DNA from: Usnea hakonensis
Taxonomy: Eukaryota; Ascomycota; Lecanoromycetes; Lecanorales; Parmeliaceae
Assembly: GCA_013423325.1 (NCBI GenBank)
Contig: BLJB01000009.1
Coordinates: forward strand, 62,001-126,000
DNA length: 64,000 nucleotides
Reading direction: 5' to 3'
The translations under genes were made by a program, and so were the position numbers. This document shows positions 33,824 to 47,316 of this stretch, piece after piece. Under the pieces are notes generated by a model. That model was given only the letters and a program-made list of their open reading frames with translations, did no database searches and was not told the DNA's origin. Each line of letters opens with the position of its first letter. Position 1 is the first letter of the stretch.

Positions 33824-36800
33824 AAAGGGTTTTTTGTACTCTAGCTCGCTTAACATTTCGTACATTGCAATAAGATACTACAGATGGTGTGCCGGATTTC
33901 CTGTGGTGGTTTCATTCGATGGGCGTGTTGGTGGCGTCAAGGTTGTGATCAGGAGCATAACTGTAGGACTTAAGCATTTATGCACACAGTCCAAGTAGCA
34001 CCGTTCTTCGCATATCTCTGCGTAGACAGATTGAGCGATGCTGGTGCCTGTTTGGGTCTCTGCTCTTGGAGCTTGAGTGTTTTGGAGTGGAAGATCGGCT
34101 GCACTCCCGGACATTGACTGGGCCCTGTATCCATAGGCACTTTCCTTGGAGCATTTGGTTCTACAGTGTCAATCTTCTCACGAGGTTGACAAGTTGTGCC
34201 TTGAAAGTTAATGGTTGGCGGCAAAATCATGGGGCACAGGTGCATCTGCGTGCAAAACGCGAAAGGCAAAATGCAAGATGAAGATCAGCAGACTAACAAA
34301 TCATACCCACTATTATTATTCCCTACTGTTTCCTACCTTACCGTTATCTTATGCTTGCAGCCAATAAACGCGGAGGAGGTCGGGGGAATGCACACTAGGC
34401 TTGCTGAATGTTGATGATGCAACGCAACATGAGGCAATCAATTCGCCCGTGTTTCTTCAGCACTTGAATTATTGTTGCTATCAATGTTATTGGTCAGATA
34501 GCATAGCGTGAATGTTTTTAAATGTTTGCCTGTCACTTTTCTTTACTTTTTAACTTTGAAGAAGGCATGTTGTAATGAACTTCGACCTGGGATCGGATCG
34601 GCCCTCGTACGTAAAGTATAGGTACCTTACCTAGGCGATGACAATCTGGGACTGGGATACTGGTTGACGTAAGCCACGATTCACGAACCACCCGGCTTGC
34701 CGTGAAGATCTTCGTTGCTTAAAAAACTTGCTTAATGATGCAAGAGGAACATCAAGTACGAATGAATGAGTACACGGGCAGATGAGCATATCAATTCATC
34801 ATTTTCCTTTACACTCGACCAACCCAGGCTGACCCCGAACAATTACACATGCAACCTCCGCACTCACTTCACCGTATCTAACTTGAAATTTCGAAACTGA
34901 TTGGACTCGATCTTGGCCAAGCAGTGGTATATGCTGGGTGTCTGCATACGAAGACTAAGGTACAAAAACTTGCTCGCGGATCATTGGCGCCAATCCCACC
35001 AACTGAAGGCCTTTATTTTATATGAATTCATCCAAGCACTAATGTTTGAGAGATCAAGGCGACCTCCAAGCTTTCACATTCGATGAGACGTATCAGAAAA
35101 CCAACCTCTGCGATCGAGTCCTGGAGGAATTCATCCCTTACGCATGGGAAGCCCAAGGTTGTCTCCCCGAGACGGTTTTGGACCTGAAGACCGAAACTTC
35201 GGTTATAGTCTGCACATGCTACAAGGCAGGCAAGTACTGGTATGGCGCGATATGCCGCTCTGACTCCAGCTGGCATCACAAGCTCTATCTCCCTCAACAG
35301 ATCGGCAAAGTTAAGAGTACATGAGTGCTGCAACTGTCAGGTACATCATACGTCACCTTGCGAGAGATGCATGCTCCAGTCCTGTAATCGCAGTACTTGA
35401 TGCCCCAAAGAGACGACCTGCATGAGATGATTTCTAAAGAGGAGGATAAGATAGACTTGGGTAGAACCTATTGCGGACGATCGTTGCCGACTCCGAATTT
35501 ATTTCGTTGCCGCTAAGATACTCATGATCGACAGTTTCATGGCATGGGTTTGCGGCATTCACTACAATATCAGATGCACTCGTAGATGATCTCCACAAGG
35601 TGAGGCGGGTGACAGCGCAGGCAATACTACAGGGATTGATGAAGGAGCAGTAGCAGCAATAAAAGGCTTCGATTGACAGAATCAAGAGTACAGAGAACCA
35701 GGATTGGACACGGCCCACGTGCTGCATACTTGAGCTTTGAAGAAACCGGTAAATGACACTTTCTAATCCGACCAATTGTCAAACAATAATCGTCGCGGGG
35801 AGAAAAGGGGCCCCGGGAAGTGATCCGGAAGCGCCGTTATGTGGTCAACCGCACTTAGAAACGCCATGGTCCGGGCATCGGGGCTCGAGCGCATCCGCTA
35901 CACAAGGCTGAGACTGAGAGACCTGTAGAGGCTGGTCTCTGTCATGAATACTCAAAGACAAGGAGAACCCTAAAAAGTCACAATATGGGTGTGCCGAAAT
36001 CGGATGGACACTAGGAAAGACGAATTCAAGTCTTGCCTTTCTTGATCCTGGAACAGGAAAGAAAAGAGAAAAAATGGGAAAATGAGAGACACCGTCGAAC
36101 ATCCGATTCGATTGAGCGAAACAATTAAAATATAGAATATGCGCCTAGACCGTCATCAACTTTGCAGCAGCCTTGATCTTAAGTACATCGTCGAGCATCA
36201 AAACTCATCAACACCCTATACGAGTCAAAAGACCGCACTAGCGGAGTAGATCCCTGGTCGTGCAGACGACGCGTTTTCCATCTGGGTCGACCTATAGCTA
36301 GGAGAGCCACTGCATTATAGCTCTTCATGCAGGCTCGAACCTTCTCTGTCTGGTGGGCTCTCCTTGAAGAAATTTCCTGAGCCGGTTCGCCATTGTAGAC
36401 AACCCATGTACTCCATTTTTCGTTATCCTGCTCCCCACTCTCGTCCTGGCTGACCATTAACTTACGCTTCCAAGTAGTCCCCCCAGGTCAGCAGAGACGT
36501 GCGTGACAATGCTTTATCTTCTGTCCTACATCTAAGCTATTCTCGCTTATGATGTCGATACATTCTGTGCTCTCATCTACTTCTACGAACAATCGTAGCT
36601 TCCTCGACATTACAAGGATAGGCCACTGAGATTATTTCCTGTAAGCTGATCGTTTCAGGTCGTCGGCCAAAAGGAGAGAACTTGGTGTGGTCTAAACGTA
36701 CGACCACAGCCAGTAGTGTCCGATGTATGAACCTCAGCAGGCCATTGGGCGTTGAAGACGTGTATTGGATAACAAGCCGCATCCTTCTCTACTGGCCTGG

Positions 36801-39431
36801 TCTTCTCTCTTCCTTGCACCCTCTTCTGCGACTTCTACCCCAGCAACTGTACCAGATCTCTCCCGAGTCGATCAACGCGAGTACTACCTCCCCTTAAACC
36901 CAATACTCCGTCCGAGCTGCTCTTCGACTGCCAGAGCTGTTGTTATTGTTGGCGCTGTTCGCACTAGTGGGCACTTGCTCAACGAGCATCGGCATGGTTT
37001 TCCCAATAGTACCACGCAGTCGCTGCCTCAAGATGACAATAGGGAAATCTAAAGTGGGACAAGGGCGCATCGAAGCGATACTACGTCAGTGTAGTTGTCA
37101 ACTATTCTCGCAATACACTATCCGAGCCTTCATCAAAGGACTCAGCCTCTTCAACTCATTCGCGACTGCGCTGGCAAAGAAACACTGCGTGACCGTGCGA
37201 GACGGATGTAAAAACATTGCTAGGCTCATTTGGAACGGTCAAAGAATCAAGTTGGTCGACTCAGGTCCATCGACGTAGTCAGACCGTCTGAAGCAGGAGC
37301 CGACACGATCACATTGGCGTCCACGGAACAGGGGAAGTAGCGTCGGAGCAAGATTTGTTGAAGAAACCGCCGGTGCATCCTTCTCGAATGTCGGTGCCCT
37401 GCAGGATAACTTTTCTTGTTCAATGAATCGTTAGGAAGTGAGAGGCGACGCAGGCAAATCGGGGAAGATGCCACTCCAAGTCCTCCATGCTACTGGATTC
37501 CAGGGGGCTGTAAAGGAGGCGCGAATTAGGGAAAGAGAGGACGAAGACGGATTGAGCCTCGGTGCAACTCAATCGCACAAAAACAAAGACACGAATGGAG
37601 AGTTTCCAGCTCGCAGAATATCTGACCATCATCAACGATGACGGACTAGACACGAAATGACTGAGACAGCAGCCTGTTAAGACAGCGCAAAGGATCTCAT
37701 CAGTCACAACCACCCTGTACCACTCCGAAACAGCAGCAGTGGCAGCGGACGCATGGATATTATACTCACACACATCAACTTTTCGTCCGACTCTATCATA
37801 AACCCTCTTATTATCACGGTGAACCCAAATCAACCAACTAAGTCGAGCAGACACTCTCAACGGGAAACCCATTCCGACTCTCCCCGTCTAACTATAGTTG
37901 TGGTGGGGAGACCACAAGAATCTAAAAGAACGATGCCTATCAGTTCTTCATCACTCCATTCCCGCTACGAAATTGACAATCTTCCAATTTGAAGCTCGTT
38001 TTCAATCTCAGATCCAAACGTTGCAACCGCGGATAGATTCACGATCTTCCACCTGCACAGGAGACTTGCACAAGAAAGAAACCTTGGACAACAAAATGAA
38101 CGAATGAATGAAAAAGACAGCCTCCACCAAGCCAGCCTGTCTCTCTCCCTACACACCCCCTCCTCCTCACAAAACTCCTAAAACTCCCGAATCAAATCCT
38201 CCAACCCCAGCCCCAAATATTACAATCGCGGATGTACGGTTTCCCATCTTCACAGGGAATTTCACATGGAATTTCACAAAAAAGAAACTGAGCCCCTATC
38301 AGAACAGTCTATCCGCACCTCCCTCCTCACCACAACACTACATTTCAAACCCTCCTTCCATCCTCATCCTCTTCGTCCTCAACCCACAATCCTTCAAACC
38401 TTTACAAATCCCAACCCCACCACAAATCCACAACCCACTCCCAAAAACCCCACTTCCAATTCCCAGGAAGCTATACCATTGGTGCCATCCTCCGCAACCA
38501 ACTTCACGGAACCCGCTCCACGAAAATCCCCAAACCCATAAAACACCGCCCCCTTTCCCCCCCCAAAAGCCCAAATCCAAACTCAACCAAGAATCTTCCC
38601 CCTTCCCTCTATCCGCTCCCCTCCCCCCCCTTCCACAAACCTGCATAACCCCCCTCCCCTTTTCCCCCCAAGAGCATGCGCCAATGCGCCATCGCGATTC
38701 CACTCTAATCATCCAAAAACCCCCATAACCATACCCAAGTCGTCCTCAGGCCACTAACGTAGCTCGTCCCTCGAGAAGATGGGGGATGTCGGAGTCGGAG
38801 GAGGGAAATGAAGTATCTATACAAGGAAGAGATGAAGAGAGCGCACCGTCCGCGATCGATGCATCCTTCCCATTCTGAAGATGCACGCATGCATCTTATC
38901 CTATCCTCTATGCACTACATCAGCATTAAAGACCTACTCTTGATAAATACAATGGTGATGACACCTACATGGCCGACAAAATCGAATCGCACGTGAAAAA
39001 TGTCAACACACACACCCAGCTGAGAGGAGAAAAAAAAACCAGCGTGAAGCATATTGAAATATCACAAGTGCCTCACTCATTTATTTCTTTGTTAGACTCA
39101 CAACACAAGAATGGTACGAGTTGTCAAAAAAAGTTTTTTAATATGTATGTACGAAGACAGAGACGCTATTCATTTCCCATTTCTCGAATCCCTCGCTTGG
39201 AAAACCCCCTCGAAAACCTGGCAGTACGCAATGCCGATACTATGCAAACAGACTCCATGTGTATATACACCAAAGCGCCAAACGATCACCAAACAAACCC
39301 TAATCCGCGGGGAATGCTTTCCGTCTCCTTTGCAGAACTATCGTAAATGCTTGCAATCCGCTGCATACTCCTTGCTCCAAAGGTGACACGAATATGGTCC
39401 TCGTCTCTGTTGATGCATCCTTCTGTTCTTT
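33824..39431. other. 5.6-kb gene-poor tract
   Basis: No convincing gene between the forkhead and IQGAP 3' ends, the largest gap in the window. An open frame at 35046-35324 (RVLEEFIPYAWEAQG, then YKAGKYWYGAICR) looks somewhat protein-like but lacks an ATG and neighbours. Frames at 36179-36457 and 37420-37872 show no motif. It includes the strand-asymmetric block annotated separately. Candidates are long UTRs, a non-coding transcript or decayed sequence. Confidence 0.5.
38110..38740 (+). other. Strand-asymmetric C/A-rich block
   Basis: About 630 bp in which the plus strand is rich in C, A and T and very poor in G, with runs such as CCCCTCCTCCTC and CCCTTTCCCCCCCC. The change in composition begins and ends fairly sharply. 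The 206-codon frame inside is a by-product of the missing G and hence missing stops. Confidence 0.7.
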
Positions 39432-42400
39432 TCAAGAATCCCTGTCCTTATAAAACTTCCTCATAATCAGATGCAAGAACAGATTTACATTCACCCGGAC
39501 CTGGCAGTCGGGGAAGAATTCTAAGAATTGGGTATTATTGAACTGCGCTTGCAGCAAGTCGTCCAGTGGTATTTGCGCGCTGGCTCCAGGCATCGCAATC
39601 GGTCCGTTGCTACCTTCGATGCTGAAGACGCCGACTTCATTGCTGGAGATCGTGAGATCGATCTTGTCCCATTGACGTTCGCTGTAACCTTGCCAGGATA
39701 CGACTATACCGCGATTGGCGAGATCTTGGGCTGAGTACTTGAAAGAGCCAAATTTGGGCACGCGACCGGAACGTTGCAGCTCACGCTCATGATCCCATTG
39801 TTTGGTGAACGGCATCAGGAAGCGCTTCTTGCCTTTCTTGTTCTGGAGAGTCACCATGGCTTGCTCAATGTAGTCATTGTATGTTTTGAGTTGCTGTTCG
39901 AGATACGTTGCCTGATCTCTGAGGCGGGCGAGGGTAAGATTGACAGTTTCAAGCTCCTTGTGACGCTGAATACGCCGGCGATGTTTTGTGCGTATGTCAA
40001 CTGCAATAGCATTGAGAAGATCTTGGTAATGGTTGTGACGGGTTAGACGGCCATATTGCTCGAGGTGCAGGATGTTCTCAAGAGCGGTGCGCTTGAGCTC
40101 TGCATAGCTCATGGAAGAAATGTCAGTGACAGTAGCGGCCTCTGAGTAAGCGCCACATTTGTGACTCCCAGCCGAAAGCTCGTCCCGGACCAGTGCCTCC
40201 CATCGATCCTCGTCCTCCATAGTAATTGGCTTGACCATGATCTCCATTAGGTCGCCCCCTGACTGCACTCTGATGACGTATAGTATACACCGCTTGGTCT
40301 CCATCAAAAGTGCTTTGACTTCAGCATCGGGATCTATCAATGAACGTTAGTCTGGCCTAGCAGTGTCTCGATTGGTAGTGTTCACCTTCAGCTTCGTGTA
40401 ACTTGGGGTTCAGAGTGAGACTGATCTCGGACTTGCTGACGTTCATAAGCTCGCTCTCGTTGTTCTTGACGCTACCAAGTTCTGTAATGACTTCCTGTAA
40501 GATGTCATCTCGCGTTGGGCAAATACATGAAGCATCAGCTGCAACAATATGGTGAATCGCGAAAATGTCGGCCATTTTGATGTACAAGGTGGGCTTTGTC
40601 CGCGAATAAAGGTCATTAAATTCATCAATGTCGAAGTGGGTCTCAGCATTCGCGACGTCGATTACTGACACCAACTAGTCAGCAGATTTCAAAAAATACA
40701 GTAACACTTGATACTCACGGCCGCCCCATGTTTCGCCAAGACGCTCGATCGATTCTCCAATGTAGCTGTTGAGCGGTTGAAGGAAGACGTTTTCGCCACC
40801 AAACAGCCTGCCCGCAGCGACTTGACCAACCACTTTGGATACTTCCCCAACATTTCTCTTATGCTCTTGTGACAGCCCCCTATCGATGACCCCAAATTTC
40901 TCTGGTTCAGTCAAGGCTGGTTGCAGGAAGGCCTTCCACACCCAATGTCCAACAATCTGTAAGATGTACCCCTGCTCTTCGTGCTGAAACCTAGAGGTGA
41001 GATTCTGAAACATTTGCTGGGCCACGTATCGCACGCCAAAAGGCATCCTCTGCAAGCTATCCTCTAGAGCAGCAAAGAATTGGTCCGCAATGTCTCGAAG
41101 GTCCTGTAAATGGGTGATGAACGTCCGTTTCGTTTCTGGATCACGGATAGCCTGCTCGCGTGGTATGTCTGGGCTTCGCTGGCTCCTCCGCCCTGTGCGT
41201 AGTTGTTCATTTTCTATCGCCGACAGGTAAATCTGCATCGGATCGCTTTCAAGATCCAATTCTGGGTTGTCAATGATGCTGTCTTTGACGATGGGAGATA
41301 GTACATCCCGCATGTATTTGCGATCTCGAGGCGATTTGATGTAGGCACCGAACAGCTTCGCCCAAAAGAAGTTGCCTCTCAAATAGTCCTGAATGGAAGC
41401 GCAGCTGTCTATCTCTTCTTTCATCGATCGGGTGATGAGCTTGACCAAATAGTACTCCTCTCGCCTTTTCTGCGCATAGCCAAAGAGGCCCATCATCAAG
41501 TGCTTGACTCGCTCACTCTCTCTCTCCGCGGTTGCATTCTCTCGAATTCGTTTAAAAAGTCGTGCAAGGTACTGGGGTTGAGTCTGTAATATGAAAAAGA
41601 GCTCTTGATAATGTTCAAGCTTCCTTCTCGAGTTTTTGTTCAAAGCTTTGAGATCGAAGGGATCCTTGGAGGAGATTTCTGTGTTCGTGAGAAGACTTCC
41701 CGCGTCACCGCCAAAGTGCTTTTGATGCTTCACGACTTCGTCGAGAGTGATCTTATTCTTTACTAAAAGAGCGATTTTGATGTCCAATTGGGTAATGTAC
41801 TGATCAGCCATCTCATTTTGGCGCACATGCTGCACCACTGTCTTTCGAAGCCTCTCAAACTCTACTTCTTCGTCGAAGTCAAAATCACTGTCATTCAGAA
41901 GATGCACGAAGCTTTTCACGGTACCAACAGGTGGATTCGTGCCACTCGTCAGACTCTTGTAAGCTTCACCTTGTATCTTTCCGCGAATAAAGCTTTGAAC
42001 TTTGACTACCTTTTCCATGTTGGCTTTGAAAAACCGCTGCTTCTCCGCAAACTTTCCACGGACTTGGTTGCCGCGGATTGCCGCCTGAAGCTCTGCTATG
42101 CTGCCCTCCTCGTCTTCTAGCTGGCTGAGCAAGTAGCCGACATCGGATCTGATCAACAGCCCCCGAGACAGTGCCTGAAGTTCAACGATGTCTGGCAGAT
42201 TTGATACGAGGTCCTTGCGAAGACCGAACTGGTATTGTCTGACAGCCAGGCCGCGGATGTGAGCTTGCAATGAGGCAATCTCCACAGAGTGCTTTCTCAG
42301 GTTTTGGAGATCAGTCATATGTCTTCGAAGCAGTAAAAAGCCTCGAGCTGCAGCCTGAACAGCGACGACGTCCTGCTCTGCATTGCTAAGCGAACATTTG

Positions 42401-44649
42401 ATCCAGAGCATGTCCTGCCGTACGCGGTTCCCACGTGCTATAGCTGAGATGATCGTGATCGGCTTAATTTGATTTGAGAGCTCGTCTCTAGTCGTCCGGA
42501 GCCGCTTCCGGACAAGTGTGGCTCTTAAGAGTGACTGTAACGAGCACCAAGACTCGTTTCGGTCTTCCAGAGCTCTCATTTTTCGTGTCAAATGTTGCCT
42601 TTGATTAGCCGCTCGCGCTGCTGCTTGTAGTGTTACAATTGAATGCTGTGCTTTCGCAAGGGTTCTCGCTTGTTGTATCAGATGCTGCCTTTGATTCACC
42701 GCTCGTGCAGTAGCTTGCAACATTGTGATCTCTTTCTGCGCCCTTCGGACATTTGACTGATCGCCCTGTATGCTTCGACGTTGGAGCATCCCTCTAATCG
42801 CAGCTTGGAGACCATTCACTGTGACCGAAGCACCTCTGGTCTCTTCCAATTGGTCTCCGATGACTTTTCGTTGAAGTGCGCCTCTGATTGCTGCTTGCAA
42901 AAATCGAATGCCAGACTCTTCCCTACATGCACGTGTCTTCAGATACTGTGTCTCGATCCGAGCTTTTCTCGCTCGCACCAGACTCTGCAACGTAACAACC
43001 TCAATCTCTCTGCCTCGCCACCATTCTTCTTTGCCACGTTGCCTGCTTCGCACAAGGAAACCTCGAGTAGCACTCTGAAGATCGGTCGCAAAATGCTTCA
43101 TGCTCAAACGATATTCAGCGACTTCCCGGGCCCACTTGGCTCTGATTATCGACTGCAAATCCACAAGCTTCTCTTCTCCATCCCACAGGCCTTGCATCGT
43201 GTCTCCGAGACGTATGCGGACGACAGCTCCTCTGATCTGTGATTGCAAGTCCATGATTGTGAGTTCGTGCGCTCCAAGTTCTTTTGCTATCTTCTCCTCT
43301 TCTGTTTCGACGGGTTCGGGTTCGTGTACTGGTTCCGGTTCTGGCTCTGCTCCAAAGCTTGCTCCCATCCCAGAAAAACTAGGCATACTTATACCTGCTT
43401 TGTCTAAACCTTTTTGCATTGCTTCTAGTTCGTGATGCTCAAATTCAAGCTGACCAACCAAATTGCCAATTCGAAAGTCCACAATGCCTTTCCGGTATAG
43501 CAGCCAAGAAAGAGCGTGTATGCAATAGATGACCTTGGGTATGTTTTTCTTCTCATAGAGGTCGATCAACTCGAACCGGAAAAGTTCAGGAAGTTCCATT
43601 TCAGCCAAAAAGTTGAAGAAGACGGCAATGTTGTCTGAGTGACGAAATTGGAGCTTGGGACTACGGAAGATTCGTATCGGCTGATCAGGATAGAAAGCTT
43701 GCACCACCTCCGCTAATGTTACCCCGTCACGTAAGGCTTCCTCTAGCTGCACAATCGGGGGTAAAGGTTGATGTATGATGTCCTCTATCCATTCCTTGGC
43801 TTCTCCTATATGGCAAAGGTACTCGTAGGCCTGTAAAAATTGCCTTTGTTTTTCCATCCAAGTGCTCTCTGACCAAGCTGACGCTCTACTGCTGCTAGCT
43901 GTCCCAGAGCTCTTTGTTGCCCTTGTAGAGTCGCTTCTTTTCAACTGTCTGCGACCTGATAGTCCAGCAACCGCAGGTGATATGAGGGGGAATTCCTCGC
44001 TTGATCCGCCTTGAGCAAACTTTGACAGAGTCCTCAAGTGGCTTGTAGAGGAGTTTTTGAGAGAGTCAAACTCGGGCGAGGTAAGATTTGGCGCGTGAGG
44101 ACTTGAACTCGTGTGTTTATGCCTCTGAGCACCAGATGTCATGGGCGTTACAGATCCGGTTCGACCCAGCATCGTAGAATTCGCCCGGCCAAGTTGTGAT
44201 GCACCTGCCGGAGTCGAATAGGCTGGTCCATCGTAATGATATTTTGGTGGCTCAGAAGGACCCGGGCCGTACGGATGCGACTGATAGGGCTTCAGCACAG
44301 GCGCAGGAGGAGATGAGTTGGGAGCTTGTGGCAATGGTCTAAGGGACTGTCTGACGCTCCTGTAACCTCCTGCGGCGGTAAGCTCTGGTTGTTTGATTCC
44401 CTCTCTCGTCGACGGTCGGGTCGGGGATGTCTCGCTGATCCCCCTCTTGTGGCCCGCACCATAGTTCTGATCGACGCTCGATGCAGTCGAAGACATCGTA
44501 CTGGTACGACTCGGAAGAAAAGGGTTGGAGGACGAAGAGTATGCCGAAGAATTGGTAGATGCGTTAGAAGCTGTGTAGCGCAATGGACTGGATCTGCCCG
44601 GCGAGCTTCTAGTGCCTTGCGCTTGGCGGGGAGCCTGATGGTACGACAT
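39432..44649 (-). CDS. IQGAP-type scaffold (Rng2/SepG)
   Basis: Cytokinesis scaffold that recruits actin, calmodulin and myosin light chain to the contractile ring and septum. Exons 44649..40719, 40664..40386 and 40333..39432 (introns 54 and 52 nt), 1703 aa. Order of parts: Ser/Pro-rich N-terminus (1-260); calponin-homology domain at about 270-385 (LQFRHSDNIAVFFNFLAEME); a long array of more than 15 IQ-type motifs at about 455-930 (patterns such as LQSQIRGAVVRIRLGD and LQAAIRGMLQRRSIQGD); the GTPase-activating-like domain (LARLFKRIRENATAERESE to FLQPALTEPEKFGVIDRGLS); and the RasGAP C-terminal domain (AELKRTALENILHLEQYGRL to HLIMRKFYKDRDS). Like other IQGAPs it is expected to bind Cdc42/Rac without GAP activity. 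Divergent from IMP dehydrogenase. Confidence 0.95.
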
Positions 44650-45158
44650 GGCGTCAATTGCGGTTTCGCCTTTTCATCAAACGCCCGGTAGACCCTTCCT
44701 GTTGAGTGATTGACACATGCCTTCCTCGTCTGGATACTCTAACAATGGACTTTGTTCACATAGAGAACGCGATAGTCATCTGCTAGTTTTTAACATCGTC
44801 ATCACTAGATAGGGCAGCAAGCTATTTTGAATCGTCGGTGGTCAAATATCGTTTGCGCATGGATTAGAATGAAGAGACCGTGATGTTGACCGTCATTGTT
44901 TACCTTTTTCCCGCTAAACCTAAAGCTTTAGCCCTAATCGAACGCGCCAAGGCCGAGACCCCCACTATCAAAATCTCGAACTGGACTGTAAAATTTTTCT
45001 CTTTCTTCTCTCGGGAGAAGGCCACATCGACCCGTCAACATACCCTCTTTGTCTGAAGGCTTTGAGTTGACTATATATTTCATCAGAGTCTCCAAGACAA
45101 CAAACACATATCCAACATCTAATATCTGAGATCAAAAATTGAAAGATATTTGTTTACA
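44650..45158. promoter_or_regulatory. Divergent promoter, IQGAP and IMP dehydrogenase
   Basis: 509 bp between divergent start codons. The IMPDH side has a pyrimidine-rich stretch (near 44993-45020, TTTTTCTCTTTCTTCTCTC), a usual feature upstream of highly expressed fungal genes. Confidence 0.5.
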
Positions 45159-47061
45159 ATGACCCTGACCAATGGGGACTCGAGCAATAGCATCTCGCAC
45201 TTGATGCCGGAACAGCGGTACTTAGACTACACAAAGGCTTTCGAAGTTTTGGCCGACGAGTTCGCGGAGGGAGACGGTCTCGACGCGAAAACCCTGCTGG
45301 ACTCTAAGATCAATGGGGGCTTGACATACAATGATTTCCTGGTGCTTCCTGGCTACATCGGTACTTTCAAGCCGCCATGGTCTTCAAGTCCTAGGCTGAC
45401 GTCTCATGCCAGGCTTTGCTGCGTCAGATGTCGCCTTAGATACCCCAGTAACCAAGCGGATCTCCCTCAAAACACCTTTGGTCTCTTCCCCCATGGACAC
45501 AGTCACAGAGCACTCGATGGCAATCCACATGGCCCTACTGGGAGGGCTTGGAGTCATACATCACAACTGCTCTGCCGAGGATCAAGCAGAGATGGTCCGA
45601 AAGGTCAAGCGATTCGAGAACGGCTTCATCCTAGACCCTGTCGTACTTTCACCGAAGACAACCGTGGGAGAAGCGAAGGCACTGAAAGAGAAATGGGGAT
45701 TTGGTGGCTTTCCAGTCACCGGTAAGTCTTCCTGTTCAAACACTGATGTTTTTTGCTGTCTTCCTTTCTATGATTATCAAACAATGCAAATAACTTTCGT
45801 TCATCCAAAACGATCTCGTCGTACTGCGGAAATACATTCTTCAACCCTATGAGAAAGTGCCTAATCCAGCTATGCTGCAACTACCGAATAAGGTCCCTGT
45901 AGCTGACTATATACAGAGAACGGCTCTCTCAGCTCGCCCCTCATTGGCATGATAACAACCCGCGATATACAATTCCACCCTGGCCCCTCCGACCCTGTCA
46001 CAACAGTCATGTCCACTGACCTTGTCACCGCTCCCTCAGGCACCACTCTCACGGAAGCCAACGCCGTCCTCTCCAAGTCTAAGAAGGGCAAACTCCCCAT
46101 CGTCGACCCTACAAACAACCATCTAATCTCCCTCCTTTCCCGCTCCGATCTAATGAAAAATCTGCACTACCCTCTCGCCTCCAAGCTTCCACACTCTAAA
46201 CAACTCATCTGTGCCGCGGCGATCGGCACACGACCAGAAGATAAAGACAGGTTAAAGACGCTTGCGGACGCAGGTCTTGACATTGTCATCCTGGACTCCT
46301 CGCAAGGCAATTCAATTTTCCAGATCGAGATGATCAAGTATATAAAGAAAGAGCACCCAAATCTCGACGTGATTGGGGGCAACGTCGTCACCGTAGCGCA
46401 GGCCGCTTCCCTGATTGCTGCCGGAGTGGATGGTCTTCGAATAGGAATGGGTTCCGGTTCTGCGTGCATAACGCAAGAAGTCATGGCCGTTGGCCGTCCG
46501 CAAGCTGCATCCGTCTTCAATGTCTCGCGCTTCGCTGCCAGATTTGGTGTTCCTTGCATCGCCGATGGAGGAATACAGAATGTGGGACACATTGTCAAAG
46601 GCCTCGCTTTGGGTGCGAGTACGGTGATGATGGGAGGGCTGTTGGCAGGTACGACGGAATCGCCGGGGAATTACTTCGTCAGCCGCGAAGGGCAACTCGT
46701 CAAAGCATACAGAGGTATGGGCAGCATCGACGCCATGGAGGACAAGAAAGCCGGCTCGGTCACCAAGTCCTCAAGGCAATCCAACGCGGGAACTGCTCGG
46801 TACTTCAGCGAGGGTGACCGACTACTTGTCGCGCAGGGCGTCTCGGGCAGCGTGCTGGACCGGGGATCTGTGACCAAATTCGTGCCGTATCTGCTGGCCG
46901 GGCTGCAGCACAGTCTGCAAGATATAGGAGTCAAGAGCTTGGGGGAGTTGAGAAGAGACGTCGAGGATGGCAAAGTGCGGTTTGAGCTAAGGACGGTGAG
47001 TGCGCAGGCGGAGGGGAATGTTCATGGGCTACATAGCTTCGACAAGAAGCTCTATTCATGA
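45159..47061 (+). CDS. Inosine-5'-monophosphate dehydrogenase
   Basis: Oxidises IMP to XMP with NAD+, the committed step of GTP synthesis, in the cytosol. Exons 45159..45360, 45413..45721 and 45917..47061 (introns 52 and 195 nt), 551 aa. The N-terminus leads into TYNDFLVLPGYIGFAASDVA, and the tandem CBS module lies at about 115-235. The catalytic barrel has DAGLDIVILDSSQGNS, the Cys loop GMGSGSACITQEVMAVGRPQ with catalytic Cys at about 354, ADGGIQNVGHIVKGLALGAS and the flap KAYRGMGSIDAM. The C-terminus HGLHSFDKKLYS is typical of fungal enzymes. The ATG at 45159 is chosen because codons upstream come from a TTG only. Ala before the catalytic Cys is normal in filamentous fungi. Convergent with the MFS gene. 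Confidence 0.97.
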
Positions 47062-47316
47062 GCCAAGGCGCGTGGGACTGGAAACGCCAGGTGTTCAGGG
47101 GCTCACACGTGATATTCCCGGCAGGTCCAGAATGACTTCTCCTGATGTAATGGTATCAATACTTGGGTCAACGTTTTTTGACAGAATCATGTCTAGTATG
47201 ACGATCAAAATAACATACCCAAATATGATTCAGAAAATCGAGATCAGATATGCCGCATGACCCAACTACGCACCGCTCAGCTCTCATAATCATACACTCA
47301 TGAACCCTACGCACAT

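Noticed and set aside
37420..37872. 150-codon minus-strand frame in the gene-poor tract
   Set aside because: No recognisable domain, odd composition and no splice context; kept as intergenic.
38108..38728. 206-codon plus-strand frame rich in proline
   Set aside because: It is a consequence of the G-poor composition, which removes stop codons; no domain, no conserved motif and no splice or neighbour support.
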